A stretch of DNA of 64,000 nt. Source: Leptodontidium sp. MPI-SDFR-AT-0119. Taxonomy: Eukaryota; Ascomycota; Leotiomycetes; Helotiales; Leptodontidiaceae. Location: assembly GCA_020726505.1 (NCBI GenBank), contig JAHLEZ010000029.1, positions 620,001 to 684,000 on the forward strand, in the 5' to 3' direction. Positions 9,917 through 21,800 of this stretch are shown here, piece after piece. Below the pieces are notes generated by a model. It was not told the DNA's origin and did not search any database. It worked only from the letters and a program-made list of their open reading frames with translations. Position numbers and translations under genes: made by a program. Numbering within the stretch: the stretch's first letter is position 1; each line of letters starts with the position of its first letter.

Positions 9917-12900
9917 CTAATTAGTAGTAAGCTTATATTATTAACCTTATTATAAATAAAAAAGGTCTTAGGCTATAGAGCGGATTCTAGGCTTTAACTT
10001 AAGGACTACTTTATTGTATTTTCCTTAAAGGGCATTTTACCTTTTCTAGATCGTAAAGGGAAGGCAACTTCTCTCTTGAGACTCGACTAAAACGATTGCA
10101 CGTCGGAGAAGAGTTATTATAACACGACAGTTACTTTATAAAGACTATTAATTTAATATCCTTGAATTTAAAACTTTAGACCTTTAAAAAACCTATCTAG
10201 GAACCTACTAGATTACTTATAAATCGTATCTGATATAATAGCGGATACTTTAGACTATACGCCGGAGTTAGAATTAACTCCGGAAACATTTAATAATACG
10301 GCTACACTAAGAGAGACACTAAATCTTAGCTTAACTTTTATAGGAAATGCGACGGTATACTCGCGGAAGTTCCGTGAGTCCTTTTATAATAGCCGTATTA
10401 AGGGAGAATTCCTTTTCTAGGACTTTTGGGAGTATTTTAAGGGGTAAATAATAAAGGAGTTTAAATTAATTAAGGTTATAGAACGTATATACTTTAAGGA
10501 CGACTTACGAGCCTTTAGTGTATTTATATAACAACAAAAGGGGACGAGGATAGTAGAGGCTTTAGTAGAGGCAGTGTAAGCTAAGGAAAATTTGTAACTA
10601 AAGGACTAAATAGAAATGTAAATTTAAAACTACCCCGAATTAGTACCGAATTATATCCGGGAATCACTCTCTCGACTACTACTACTATTCCTAATAATAC
10701 TTTAATAAAATCAAACCTTAATGTTTTTATAATATTAATTAAAGTTAGTTATTTATTTTATAAAAGAAGACACTCCTTTAGAAGGGTCAGGAGTAAAGCT
10801 TATAGAGACGATTTAGTTATTAAAATCACTTAAAATCTCCCTTACTAAAGGAGATAAGGCCGAGGATTTATATAGTATAACCCCCTTACTTATAGTCTTA
10901 AAGAAGGAGTTCTTATTTACTCTTAAGAGAGATCCCTTAAGTAATCTTTATTTATAGAAATTAAATAAGCACGCGTTGCCGAATTCTACATTAACGCCAG
11001 TAATATCCCCACGGGACGGATTATTACTACTATTTGAGGTTCCTAAGACTACTAGACTATATACGGAGCCGATTCGGCCGTTATAATATATTATAAATTT
11101 ATTGACCTTAAACTAAGTAAAATCGTTAGTAAACCTTATTAAGATGTATATTAAGGAGCTCTAATATAGCGCAGATAAAGACTACTTAGATAAGAAGCTT
11201 TATATCTTTACTAACTTATATTAGAGAGTATTAGTTAAGACTAAGGTCTAGAACCGAGCCTTTCCGTTGATACTACGAGACGGAGCCAGTTTGTATTACT
11301 ATTAGTACCTCTAGAATAAGGGGTACTTATTTAATGAGCTTATTAGGACGACTCGCGAGCACTTTAAGACAGAGGAGAAAGTTAATAAGTTCCTTAGCCG
11401 GTAGTTTAGTCTAACTTTCTCGTTATTTTAAGAGAAGCCTTACTAAAAGGGAAAGCCGGTATTAACTTAATTAGAGAACTTCGCTAAGGAATTATAAAGT
11501 ATTTAGCTTAGCCTAAAAGACGATAATATACGAAACGATAAGACGCTCCGTAATAAGCTTATATAAGGAGTATTAGGGAACTCCCTCTTTAAGATGGCTT
11601 TGTTTTAGGCACCTTTTACTTTCCTTACATTAATAAATAGTCTTCGCTCCGCCGTCGGCGTTAAGGTAACTCATGACTCGGGACCGAGGGTAGGCAAGTA
11701 CTCCGGATTATATACGAATCGCCACTAATCTTATGTCGTAAATAGGGCGGCTTATTACTTTAATTACAAGATAAAATTTTTAAGTAGAAATAAACGCGGA
11801 GACAAATTCTAGCTTATATTAGGCTATATAGGCTATATTATTTATAAGAAGATAGATTACTATAATAGTCGCCACTTTAATAAAGAGTAAGCAGCGTTTA
11901 AAGTACAATACTTCGTGGCGCGTAAGGCTAAAGGAGTAAAAGCTACAAATAAGACCTTTAAGAGTTATTTAGCTTATATTAAGGGGATTGACCTTAATTC
12001 GGACTAAAACTAGATTATATCTGGACATTATTTAAGAGGTCACTAGAATACGGATTTAGATACTTTAATAAATATTAACAATTCTTTAAAGAGTTTTAAC
12101 GACGATAATAGTAATAGTATTATAAACTTCACGATTATATTTACAATAAGTGAGGCATAATATAATACACGAGAAGTTATAGGGTAACTTAAGGAGAGGA
12201 AGGCTACTTATATCTTAGAAGGCAAAATTAAAAGGCCCGCTCTAAGCGAGGCTTATATAACGTAATAAATAGACAGATTCTTTTAAGGTCTATTAGTTAA
12301 TATAAGGGCATTTAATAAAAACACGGGAGGGATTAACTAGTTACAGGCATTATAGTGAATTTAAGATGTCAAGTTTAATACTAGTTAGGCGGGCTAGAGC
12401 CGGATTACATTTAGTACCGGTTCGCGACTGTCTTTAGGGGTTACTATAGTTAATACTCCGGCTAAAGAAATAGACTTCTAAATCGTGGACGTAGATATCT
12501 TATTTCTGGTTTGTTTATAATAACTAAATACACTAAATACGTAGTATAATAACTTGCGTAACGTCTTGATTTAAGGCGATAAGAAGCACTTGATTATACG
12601 GAAGCATGAGTATTTATAGCTACTTTTAGATTAATATCGTTAATTACTAGACACTTGTCGTGCAAGAGCACGCCTAGAGGCTCCACAGAGGCGTATTTGA
12701 CGTATTATTGAGGTATGCGCAGTACTGTAATTGATTGTTGTATTCTCTACGTATGGTCTATTCAAGCTCCCTGAATATGGAGGTCGCGGGCGCTTTGGCC
12801 ATGGTGCCTTTGATTGGGCTCGCTTAGCCGGCCTACCATAACCTGCACGACAACACTTCTACCGGAATAATAAATATATACTACTTAACCGAACTAGAAA

Positions 12901-15690
12901 TACGTTAGTTATATAGGCGTTTCGGACACCCTTTAGTAAGACGTCTTTAGTACTTGTTAGATTAAGTTAGCTATGAGCATAACTCGGAAGTTATATTAAG
13001 GGTTAAAGAGATGTGTAAGTATTATTAGAAATACGTAAATACTCTATATAAGTTCCGCTTTAAGTTATAAGACGATATTAACTTTAATTATATAGTTTAC
13101 GTCGATTTCGTAATGTTTAGAGAACGATATGCCCTTTATATAGTAAATAAAGTAATAAGTTTTAGTACGGCGAAACTACTCTAAAAGGCCCCTAGTTCCG
13201 TTACGGCTCGGGCTACCTTTAACGTATTTAAGTTAGTATGGATTAACACTTACCTTAGACCCCCGGATTTCGTGGTGTACGACTACGGCACTAATTTTAA
13301 CTCTAAGGAGTTTAGGAGCGTACTTAGGTCCGTAAGTAGTATTCTTAAGCTAGTACTTGTAGAGGCATATTATTTAATTAGCAAAGTTAAACGATATTAC
13401 CGCCTATTACGCCGTGCCTATGAAATCGTTATAGTAGAGCACTTTGAGTTAAGCGACAAAGATTGACTATAAATAGTAGTAAAAGCAGTAAATAATATAG
13501 TTAGACTTAACGGGTTTATCTTTACACTACTTGTTTTTGGCGTATACCCTAGAATGATAGAGTTAGACCCCCTTAATTTGTTAGTCGAATAACGTGCGGC
13601 TATAATTAAGAAAGTTATAAAGGAGGTACAAAAAATTTATATTACGCGTAAAGTTAACGATACGTTAGTTATACGAAACGGCCCCAGAACTACTTATATT
13701 TATAGTCTTTACTTTAATAATTAAGTTCTAGTATATTAAGAGGGTAAAAGATAGACAAGACCTTATAATTTCTTAAGTATTAAAAGAGAATTATATAAGA
13801 TCGACATAAGAAATAAGAGAATACGTATGTTCTAATTGACTATAGTTCGTCCCTTTAAGACAGACACTTTTAGTATTAAACGACAAAAAGAAAACTTACT
13901 AAGGGATATTTATAAGTAATATTTAAGATCCCTAATTAGAAATACTACTGAAATAGTATTAAATCTACCCCGAATCGCTATTTAAATTCTATATATAAAA
14001 CACCTCTTAAATTTACTAACTATTAATAACGATTACAATACTAAAGTGTTTTTAATTAAAAAGGAAACGAGGGACTAAGAGCTATTTATTAAACTTCGTA
14101 CTAAAGGGAAGATTATAGCGCTTAAACTATTATTTTAGTAGTCTTAAAGAACAGAATATAAAGTACTTATTAAAAAGGGTGTTTTTGTACTTATTTATAA
14201 GGACGACTTTAGAGTAAGAAGCTATTATATCTTTAAGTTAAGAATAATAAACGAGGTTAAAGGTAAAGAGACGTTAGTTTTATATAAAAAGTTAAGACTA
14301 GTAATTTAATACTTTAACGACAAAGGCAAGAGAGAGATTTGGACTTAGTCTCTAACAATTTAACGATTTAGTTAGCGGTTACTTATATTTTTGGCCGCTA
14401 CTATTAAGTACTTAAATCGCCTCCGAAACTAGTCCGAATCTCATTTAGCTATTAGGGACATTATTTAAGCCTACGTTTAGGCAGAGACAAGGCTTCTCTA
14501 AGATATATTTATATAGTCACCGGAAGAGATCGTAAGAGATTTCTCTCTTAGCACGATATTTATAGTAATACTACTATTATACGGCATACTTAAGTCCAGA
14601 AACTATTAGTTTAATACGTACTATAAATATTATATAGAGAACTTATAAATAGAGACATTAACGTACGACTTATACTTATTAATTAGTATTAAGGAAAGCT
14701 ATAATTTTAGTGTCGTGGGAATATAAATAAACGACACGTTAATTCTAGGAAATAGGGACTTTTTAGTAAGAGAGTAGAACGAAGTTATTAAGGCCGGTTT
14801 TTTAACGAAGCCGATATAAGTATTATTTCTTACTAAAATTATTACGTTTAATAAGTATATTATTACTATAGACAGGGACAGCCTCTATATGTCTCAGAAA
14901 GGTCAAGGAGTAAGACTAGAGTTAGTTAACGTAGGGAAAGAGGACTATAAGAAGGCCTATAAAGAGTAATAAGCTCGTGCGGCTTACCTTGTTATTATTT
15001 ATTAGCCGGAAGTAACATTTAATCTCTTAATCGCAACGTAACACTAGGATTCGACGGAAGACAACGTTAAGGCCTTAAACTTACGTCTTAAATAGTAAAT
15101 AAATAACTTAGAGAGAAGACTTTAATACGTATTAATTAACTTACGGTCCGTAAAGGTTTACGTTTTTGTAGACAGTTCTTTTATTAATAATAAAGATTTG
15201 AGCTTATAAATAGGTTTTGTATTAGTAATCAGTGCCGAAACAGTAGGGGATACATAATTTACTTTAACTAGTAATATCGTGTATATTAACTTAATAAAAT
15301 ACAAGAGAGTAACTTATATAGTACTTGTATTAGAGTTATATACTATAATAGCTAGTATTAATATATTAATTTCTCTTAGTATTACTATTAATATAGTAAC
15401 TAACAAGCTTGGCATCTTACGTCTTCTTACTGTTATTTACACGGATTCTTTGTCCCTTTATAAGTATATTATTAAACTCGGTACGACGAAAGAGAAGCGC
15501 TTAATAATCGATATTATAGTTATTCGTTAATTATACGAGCGTAGAGAGCTAACGGAGGTTCGATAAATTAATGGCGCTAATAATCCTATTAACGCTATAA
15601 CGAAGAGTGCTCTAAATAAGGCTCTTTAGGACTTTATTAATACTAATATCCTTACTATTAAAATAAAGGGTTAAGTTTAATAATTAATTG
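9917..15690 (+). pseudogene. Copia B gag-pol polyprotein, RIP-degraded
   Basis: The domain order can still be read. Gag covers about 9.95-12.1 kb, with a cysteine-depleted zinc-knuckle region near 11.8 kb. Next come a protease-like region at 12.35-12.65 kb, GAG-pre-integrase and integrase at 12.86-13.75 kb, reverse transcriptase at 14.15-14.9 kb and RNase H at 15.13-15.69 kb. Clear blocks are the integrase DYGTNFNSKEF (13281), the reverse-transcriptase stretch resembling ILTQSPTIQR near 14340, and the RNase H tracts YKRVTYIVLVLELY and TTKEKRLIIDI (15300-15520). Integrase before reverse transcriptase is diagnostic of Copia. Stops occur every few dozen codons, mostly at former Trp and Gln codons. 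Confidence 0.85.
12656..12852. repeat. Solo LTR, family S2 (TGTCGTGCA...TGCACGACA)
   Basis: A 197-bp unit with perfect 9-bp inverted ends is flanked by ACACT on both sides (12651-12655, 12853-12857). Copia A carries the uninterrupted site at about 26797-26803, directly showing insertion. The sequence is not RIP-mutated although the host element is. Confidence 0.9.
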
Positions 15691-15899
15691 GAGTTAATTC
15701 GGACTAGTAACGGAGGAGTTTCATATACTCGCTGATTGTTTTATATTTCCTTATAACTCTTATTTTATTAATTTATTACTTGCGATTATTTTTATATTTA
15801 ATTAATTTGCGAAGTTAAAAATATACTTAATTTAGTTCTAAATACTTTTTAATTTAAAGTACTAACGGGCGGCCTTGTGACGATACTTTAATAAGGACA

Positions 15900-17000
15900 A
15901 ACTGCCGGTTTTATTATAAGGGGCTACTCCCGTATAATAATATAAAGAAAGTGCCGCTACAAAGGACTTACTATAAAGTCAATCTAAAATAAGGCCGAAT
16001 CTCTTACGTATATATATTAAGGAAAGGTTCTTCCTTTTCCCCCTTTTCCTCCCCCGCGTTATAGCGGCGACTTTAATAGAGACGCTTAGTATAAGTATTA
16101 TTCTTACCGCCGTCTTCCATATTACGCTTAGTAGCGGCAGAGGAGACGACGGTGAGGAGCTAATTTAAGACTAATACCGTCTCTTATAGTACAAAGCGTT
16201 AATACTTAGAGCCTTAATATTAAAAAGGAATAAGGGGGTTAATTTACTACTTATAAGTTAGTTAGGCCAGCGATTTCCCGGCGTATAACGCGCGTTTCCT
16301 CTAATAACGCTAACGATAACTCCCTAGTAGTTTTTAGTGTGCTAGTAGCGGCGACTAATAATACTAAATTAATTAATTTAGTAGTAATAACAATAGCTTC
16401 TTTATCTTTTACCTCGAGGGCAGTAACTAAACGGAAGTACTCCTCGGCTATAAACTAAGGGATTTATTACACGTTAGTAACTAAATGTCTAGAGCACTTT
16501 CGGCGGTGATTTAGATATAATTTAAAATAAGAAAAGAAATTAAGAGTATTTACTAAGTTATACCGGGACTTTTTCTTTACGTAATACGCGTATTTCTTAC
16601 TCTTAGGATTGTTAAAGGTATATTCGTAAGACAGATTCTTTACGAGGAGGCGGACGCATCGAATGTAGTATTTGCGGTAAGCGAGGTTAAGCGCTCTTGT
16701 AAGTATTAGTGTAGGTACTGTTTTTAGTTAATACATTGTTTCTTTATTAAATTATCTCCGAAAAATATATTTACTTTTGGGTTATTTATTTAATTTAATA
16801 TAGTCTTCTTAGAAATATTAGTTTTTAAACTATATTAAACGAATTCAAAAGATCGGAAAAGTAGTATATATATAATAGTTGTATGTGTATTAGCTAAAAG
16901 AAGACTCTAAACCTTTAGGGGAGGCGACATATATATAGTTATTATATTATATAATACTAGGGGTTCTTATTATTACTGGTTCTCGCTTAGCCTCGTTACT
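15900..17000 (-). pseudogene. Antisense cysteine-cluster ORF of Copia B (unknown function)
   Basis: Between RNase H and the 3' LTR lie about 1.45 kb with no sense-strand domain. The minus strand holds a long degraded frame. Around 16670-16540 it reads RCVRLLVKNLSYE, then TFNNPKSKK, then AYYVKKKSRY. In copy A (about 30620-30510) one Tyr is Cys (SYECAFNN), as expected if RIP turned TGY into TAY. The inferred pattern is a set of spaced cysteines followed by an Ala/Glu-rich helical part (about 16440-16290). Copies A and C keep the same frame. I infer a zinc-binding accessory protein; the exact start and end are uncertain. Confidence 0.5.
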
Positions 17001-17167
17001 GCGTCTCGCTATATTCAGACGCCTTTCGGGACACTTTCGGGACATTATTGGATCGAGATTAGACGATGTTAGATACTTTGTTATTTTATTTGTTATTTCT
17101 TATATATTATAAGTTATTTACTTTTACGTGTATTAGAAATAGTTTTTTTTAAAAGAAGTTTTACTTG

Positions 17168-17425
17168 TGTTAGTTTATAAGTCTTTATATAAGTATACTT
17201 TAGTCGAAAAAGGGAGGGTGCGAGTTAAAGTTAGGGGTTAGAGCTTAGCCGGACTGGTTTCGGTGGAGATTCGGTGGGGTTTCGTAGTATATAGTCTAGC
17301 TCTCCTCGCACTCTCTTAAAATCGATATAGATTTTAAACTATATATTTATTACTCTGTCGCTATACTCGCATTTTGAATATATTCACACTTACGGCGTGG
17401 TACATGAACCGGTACTGCACCGACA
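17168..17425 (+). repeat. 3' LTR of Copia B
   Basis: 258 bp, TGTTAG...ACCGACA, followed by the ATACT target duplication. Confidence 0.9.
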
Positions 17426-17430
17426 ATACT

Positions 17431-18556
17431 CCTTTAGAAGAATTAAGAACGAAGTTTATAAAAACGATTTAATTATTAAAGTCACTTAGGGTTTCCTTTA
17501 CTAGAGGAGATAAGGCTAATGATTTATATAATATAGCTCTACTTATAGTCCTAAAGAAGGAGTTTTTATTTACTCTTAAGAGGGATCCCCTAAGTAATCT
17601 TTATTTTTGGAAATTAAATGACTATATATTACTGAATCTTACACTAACGTTAGTAATATACCCACGGGACAGGTTATTATTATTATTTAAGGTTCTTAGG
17701 ACTACTAGACTATATATAGAGCCGATTCGGTTATTATAGTATATTATAAATCTATTGACCCTAGACTAAGTAAAATCGTTAGTAAACCTTATTAAGATAT
17801 ATATTAAGGAACTTTAATATAATAAAGACAAGGACTACTTAGATAAAAAGCTTTATATCTTCGCCGACTTATATTAAAGAGTATTAGTTAAAATTAAGGT
17901 TTAAAATTAAGCTTTTTTGTTGATATTATAAGATAGAGCTAGTTTATATTACTACTAGTACCTTTAAAATAAAGGGTACTTATTTAATGAGTTTATTAAA
18001 ACGACTCGCGAATACTTTAAGACAAAGGAGAAAGTTAATAAGTTCCTTAGTTAATAGTTTAGTCTAACTCTCTCGTTATTTTAAAATACGCCTTATTAAA
18101 AGGGAAAGTTAGTATTAACTTAATTAGAGAACTTTACTAAGGAACTATAAAGTATTTAACTTAGCTTAAAAGACGACAATATATAAAACAATAAGACGCT
18201 CTATGATAGGCTTATATAAGAAGTAATAAAGAACCCCTTCTTTAAGATAGCCTTATTTAAGACACCCCTTACCTTCCTTACATTAATAAATAGTCTTTGC
18301 TCCGCCGTCGGTGTTAAAGTAACTTATAACTCGGGATCGAAGGTAAGTAAGTACTTCGGATTTAATTTAAATCACTACTAATCTTATATTATAAAGGGGG
18401 TGGCTTATTACTCCGACTATAAGATGAAATTTTCTAGTAGAAATAAGCGCGGGGACAAATTCTAGCTTATATTAGGCTACACAGGCTATATTATTTATAA
18501 GAAAATAAATTATTATAATAGTCGCTACTCTGACGAAAAGCAGGCAACATCTAAAG
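17431..18556 (+). pseudogene. Copia A gag part 2, RIP-degraded
   Basis: Collinear with 10782-11895 of Copia B, resuming exactly after B's target duplication. It is cut at 18556 by the Gypsy insertion. Confidence 0.8.
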
Positions 18557-18860
18557 TGTTACGACCTCCGATGCGCCTCGTATTTTAACCGACACGGGCT
18601 CGTAACATCGCTGGCTATGCGACGGCGCTAAGCCTAATAAGGAAGACTAAGTGGCGAGCCTGCGACATGTCGACGTAAATAGCACTCGACTACGTTAGGC
18701 CTTATTAAAAGGGTTCTTTATATATATATACTCGAGCCCTCCCTTACGAAGAGCTTTCCTTTCCTTTTTGTCTTTTTTTCTTAATTTTAAGCGTAACTTT
18801 AAGCCTAAATATAAAGCTAAAGTTAATTCGCTGTATTAACCTTTTATTAATCGTAATATA
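18557..18860 (+). repeat. 5' LTR of Gypsy
   Basis: 304 bp, TGTTACGACC...CGTAATATA. It is noticeably less mutated than the 3' LTR. Confidence 0.85.
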
Positions 18861-21800
18861 AGAAAAGACTAATACTCCTTTATTATAAAGCGTTGTATCT
18901 CACCCGGTCTTGCGCCTTATTAACTTACCTTTATAATAAGTTAATAACAAGCCTTAACACCTTAGCCTATTTAATAAATAAGTACCTCTTCACTTTAATA
19001 GTAGACTATCTTCGAGAAAGCAGGATATTTTCTCGCGGTTAACTTACTTTATTATAACTTAACGCGCGTCGCTGTTTTAAATATATATTTAATTAGTAAT
19101 TAATTAATAACTTCAAACACTTCTCTACCTTACCTTACTATTATTACCGACTTCTTTCCCTCGTCGGCGAAGCTCTAAAAAAAGAAGCGCCCTTATACGG
19201 CTAAGCTTTATTAATACCCTTATCTCTTTAATAAAGACTTTTTTAAAGGAGCCGGATAACTTTAATAAATTCGACTCAGACCCAGAAGACAAACCCTAGA
19301 GTTTCTTTGACGTATCGCCGGAGCCTACTAACATGAAAGGCCTTACCCCCGCTTAATAAGCCAGGGTAGATTAACTAATTAAGGACTTCGTCAACTTTAT
19401 TATCGCCGCCGCTGCTACGGCTAGCATGAGGTTGATACGGCGAGTTAACTCTAGCTTTGTATTTGGGCCTCTAGTTACGCTCAGAATCGAGAAGAAAAGA
19501 TAAGGAGAAAAGGAAAGCTCTCCGTAAGGGAGGGCTCGAGTATAAATATATAAAGGGCCCTCTTAATAGGGCCTAGCGTAATCGAGTGCTATTTACGTTA
19601 ATATGTCGCAGGCTCGCCACTTAGTCTTCCCTATTAGGCTTAGCGCCGTCGCATAGCCAGCGATGCTACGAGCCCGTGTCGGTTAGAATACGAGGCGCAT
19701 CGTAGGTCGTAACAGCCGCTATCACGTAAGCCCTCACTTAATATACTATTGATAACCCTCGTCAAGAAACTCGCACTCCTTCCCCTCCTCACGACTAATC
19801 AACACGTGCTCTTACGGCGGACCTCTAGCTAACCGCTGACTATTACTTCCCTATGCTAAACCCTGCTATTCCTGCCGTCGAGCCTAATAAAGTCAAGTAC
19901 CTTTGTACCCCCTTTAGCGACTATAAGGGCGAAATTAAATACGACGCTTAAAAAATTATATAAAGCTTTTTATTTAAAAGTACTTAAGTAACTTTTTTAC
20001 TAGCGAATCGTAAGTTTATACTTACTTTAAGTATATAAAAGGAAAGGCTAAGATTATTATCCTTTAATAAATAAATCCCGATTTTACTAAAGACTTTAAT
20101 AAAGCCGCCGACGTCTTAAAAGCTTTAGACTAACGTTTCTTTAATTATAACTAAGTATAAGTAGCCAAGCTTAAGTATAATTACTTATAAATAAGTAATA
20201 TAATATATAATGAGTTTTATATAAAGTTCACGACGTATGCGGCTATTAGAAAAATCTCACTTAACTACTAGTTCGACGACGTATATAAGAAGGTCTTAGA
20301 TAAGCTCAAGTATAATATCCGTACTAAGAAATATAACTTCGCTAAAGACTATACGACTCTTAACGAGTTCTTAGTTGTCTCAAACCGCGAGTCTGTAACG
20401 ATACAAGAGCCTTGGCCGTAGAAGGTTGACTTAACACTTAGAATACAAAACTACAAAGCTACTTTACAGGAGAGAGCCATATATATAGGGAGTCGGACCT
20501 GTTCCGGACCCCTGACTTAGCCGAAGCATACCTGTCGTAACAGAGTCGAGAAATATCGCTGCCGGACAAGCTAATAGGCGAGCCACTACTACTAACCGCG
20601 AAGCCCCTCGAGTTTCCTTTAATAATATTAATGACTTGCGCGGCATCTTAAAGAAAGAGAACTAGCGTGTTACTTCTCTTACGCCGGCTACTATAATATA
20701 AAAACCCTCGACTTTAACTCTAAGATAATCGTTAAATATCCGCTAGCGTACGTCCTCTTCCTCGCTTATCTTACGCTAACTTAAGTCCCTTGTACTTCCC
20801 CTTACACTTAAGGACGTCTCTTCTGACACTTGTCTTTATTATAATAAGACCGGCTATTAGGCTAGCGATTATCTTAAGCGTCGTAAAGACTAAGCTCTTA
20901 ATAAGTTAATTTCTTAGTTAGTCGTTGGCGAGGATTTAAAAACTAATAAGTTATTAAAAAACTCTTAGGTTGTAGTAAAGACTTATATTTTAATATAGGC
21001 TATAACTTATAAAAGGACTTAATATTTAATTTCCGTGCTCTTATTAAAGGACAATAATTCTTAATTAATATTAAACTAAAAAGGAATGGATTCTTTATTA
21101 AGACACTTATATATATTAATAATAAAATTAATATTTTTAGTATTATTAAAACCTCTTTTATATATTAACTCGCCAAGTAATTTGATATTTCTGTTATATC
21201 CCTCCCTTAGTTAATTGTCTTAATTAGCTATAATAGTAAGAAAGGCAAGCTAATTAATACGGCCGTTTTACTTACCTTAACGATTAATCGCCGGCGAATT
21301 AACTTCCCTTTTTAGTAATTAACTTAAGAAATACTAACGTCTTAATTAGTCAGAAGTTCCTTAATTACTACGACTTAAAGTAATTGTACACGAAAAACCG
21401 TAATCGACTAAAATAGCTATTAGATATACTAGTCTAATTATACTTTAATTAGCGAGTCTTCGTCGATATTAACCGTTTTAATAAGCTAATCGTTAAGTCT
21501 TATTAGCTCGATGCGAAATAAAAGGATACTCTCATAAACGCAAACGATTACTATCAGAGGCAGGCCAGGATTACGGCACTTAACGACTTTAAGTTAAAAG
21601 TCTCTATACGACTTACCGTCAGCGTCTCGCCGACTTGACCCTCGAGCTTTACTAGAGAAGTTAAAGAATACCTACGTATTATAAAGGATTAATTAAACCC
21701 TTTAATATCTTATAATCCGGGATTATTACTTAAAAACAAAAGAGCCTATAGAGTATCCCTAGTGAATTACTAGCTAAAGGCACTTATTACAGAGATTTTC

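Larger units (their letters stand above)
9659..17425 (+). mobile_element. Full-length Copia retrotransposon B nested in A
   Basis: Both LTRs are 258 bp (9659-9916 and 17168-17425), and ATACT stands on each side (9654-9658, 17426-17430), a 5-bp target duplication. The Copia A sequence continues directly after it. Apart from a 197-bp solo LTR insert at 12656 it is about 7.57 kb. All frames are interrupted. Confidence 0.9.

Noticed and set aside
13272..13466. 64-codon open frame as a separate gene
   Set aside because: It is the Copia integrase core (DYGTNFNSKEF) inside a RIPped polyprotein.
15279..15530. 83-codon open frame as an independent small gene
   Set aside because: It is a surviving stretch of the Copia RNase H domain.
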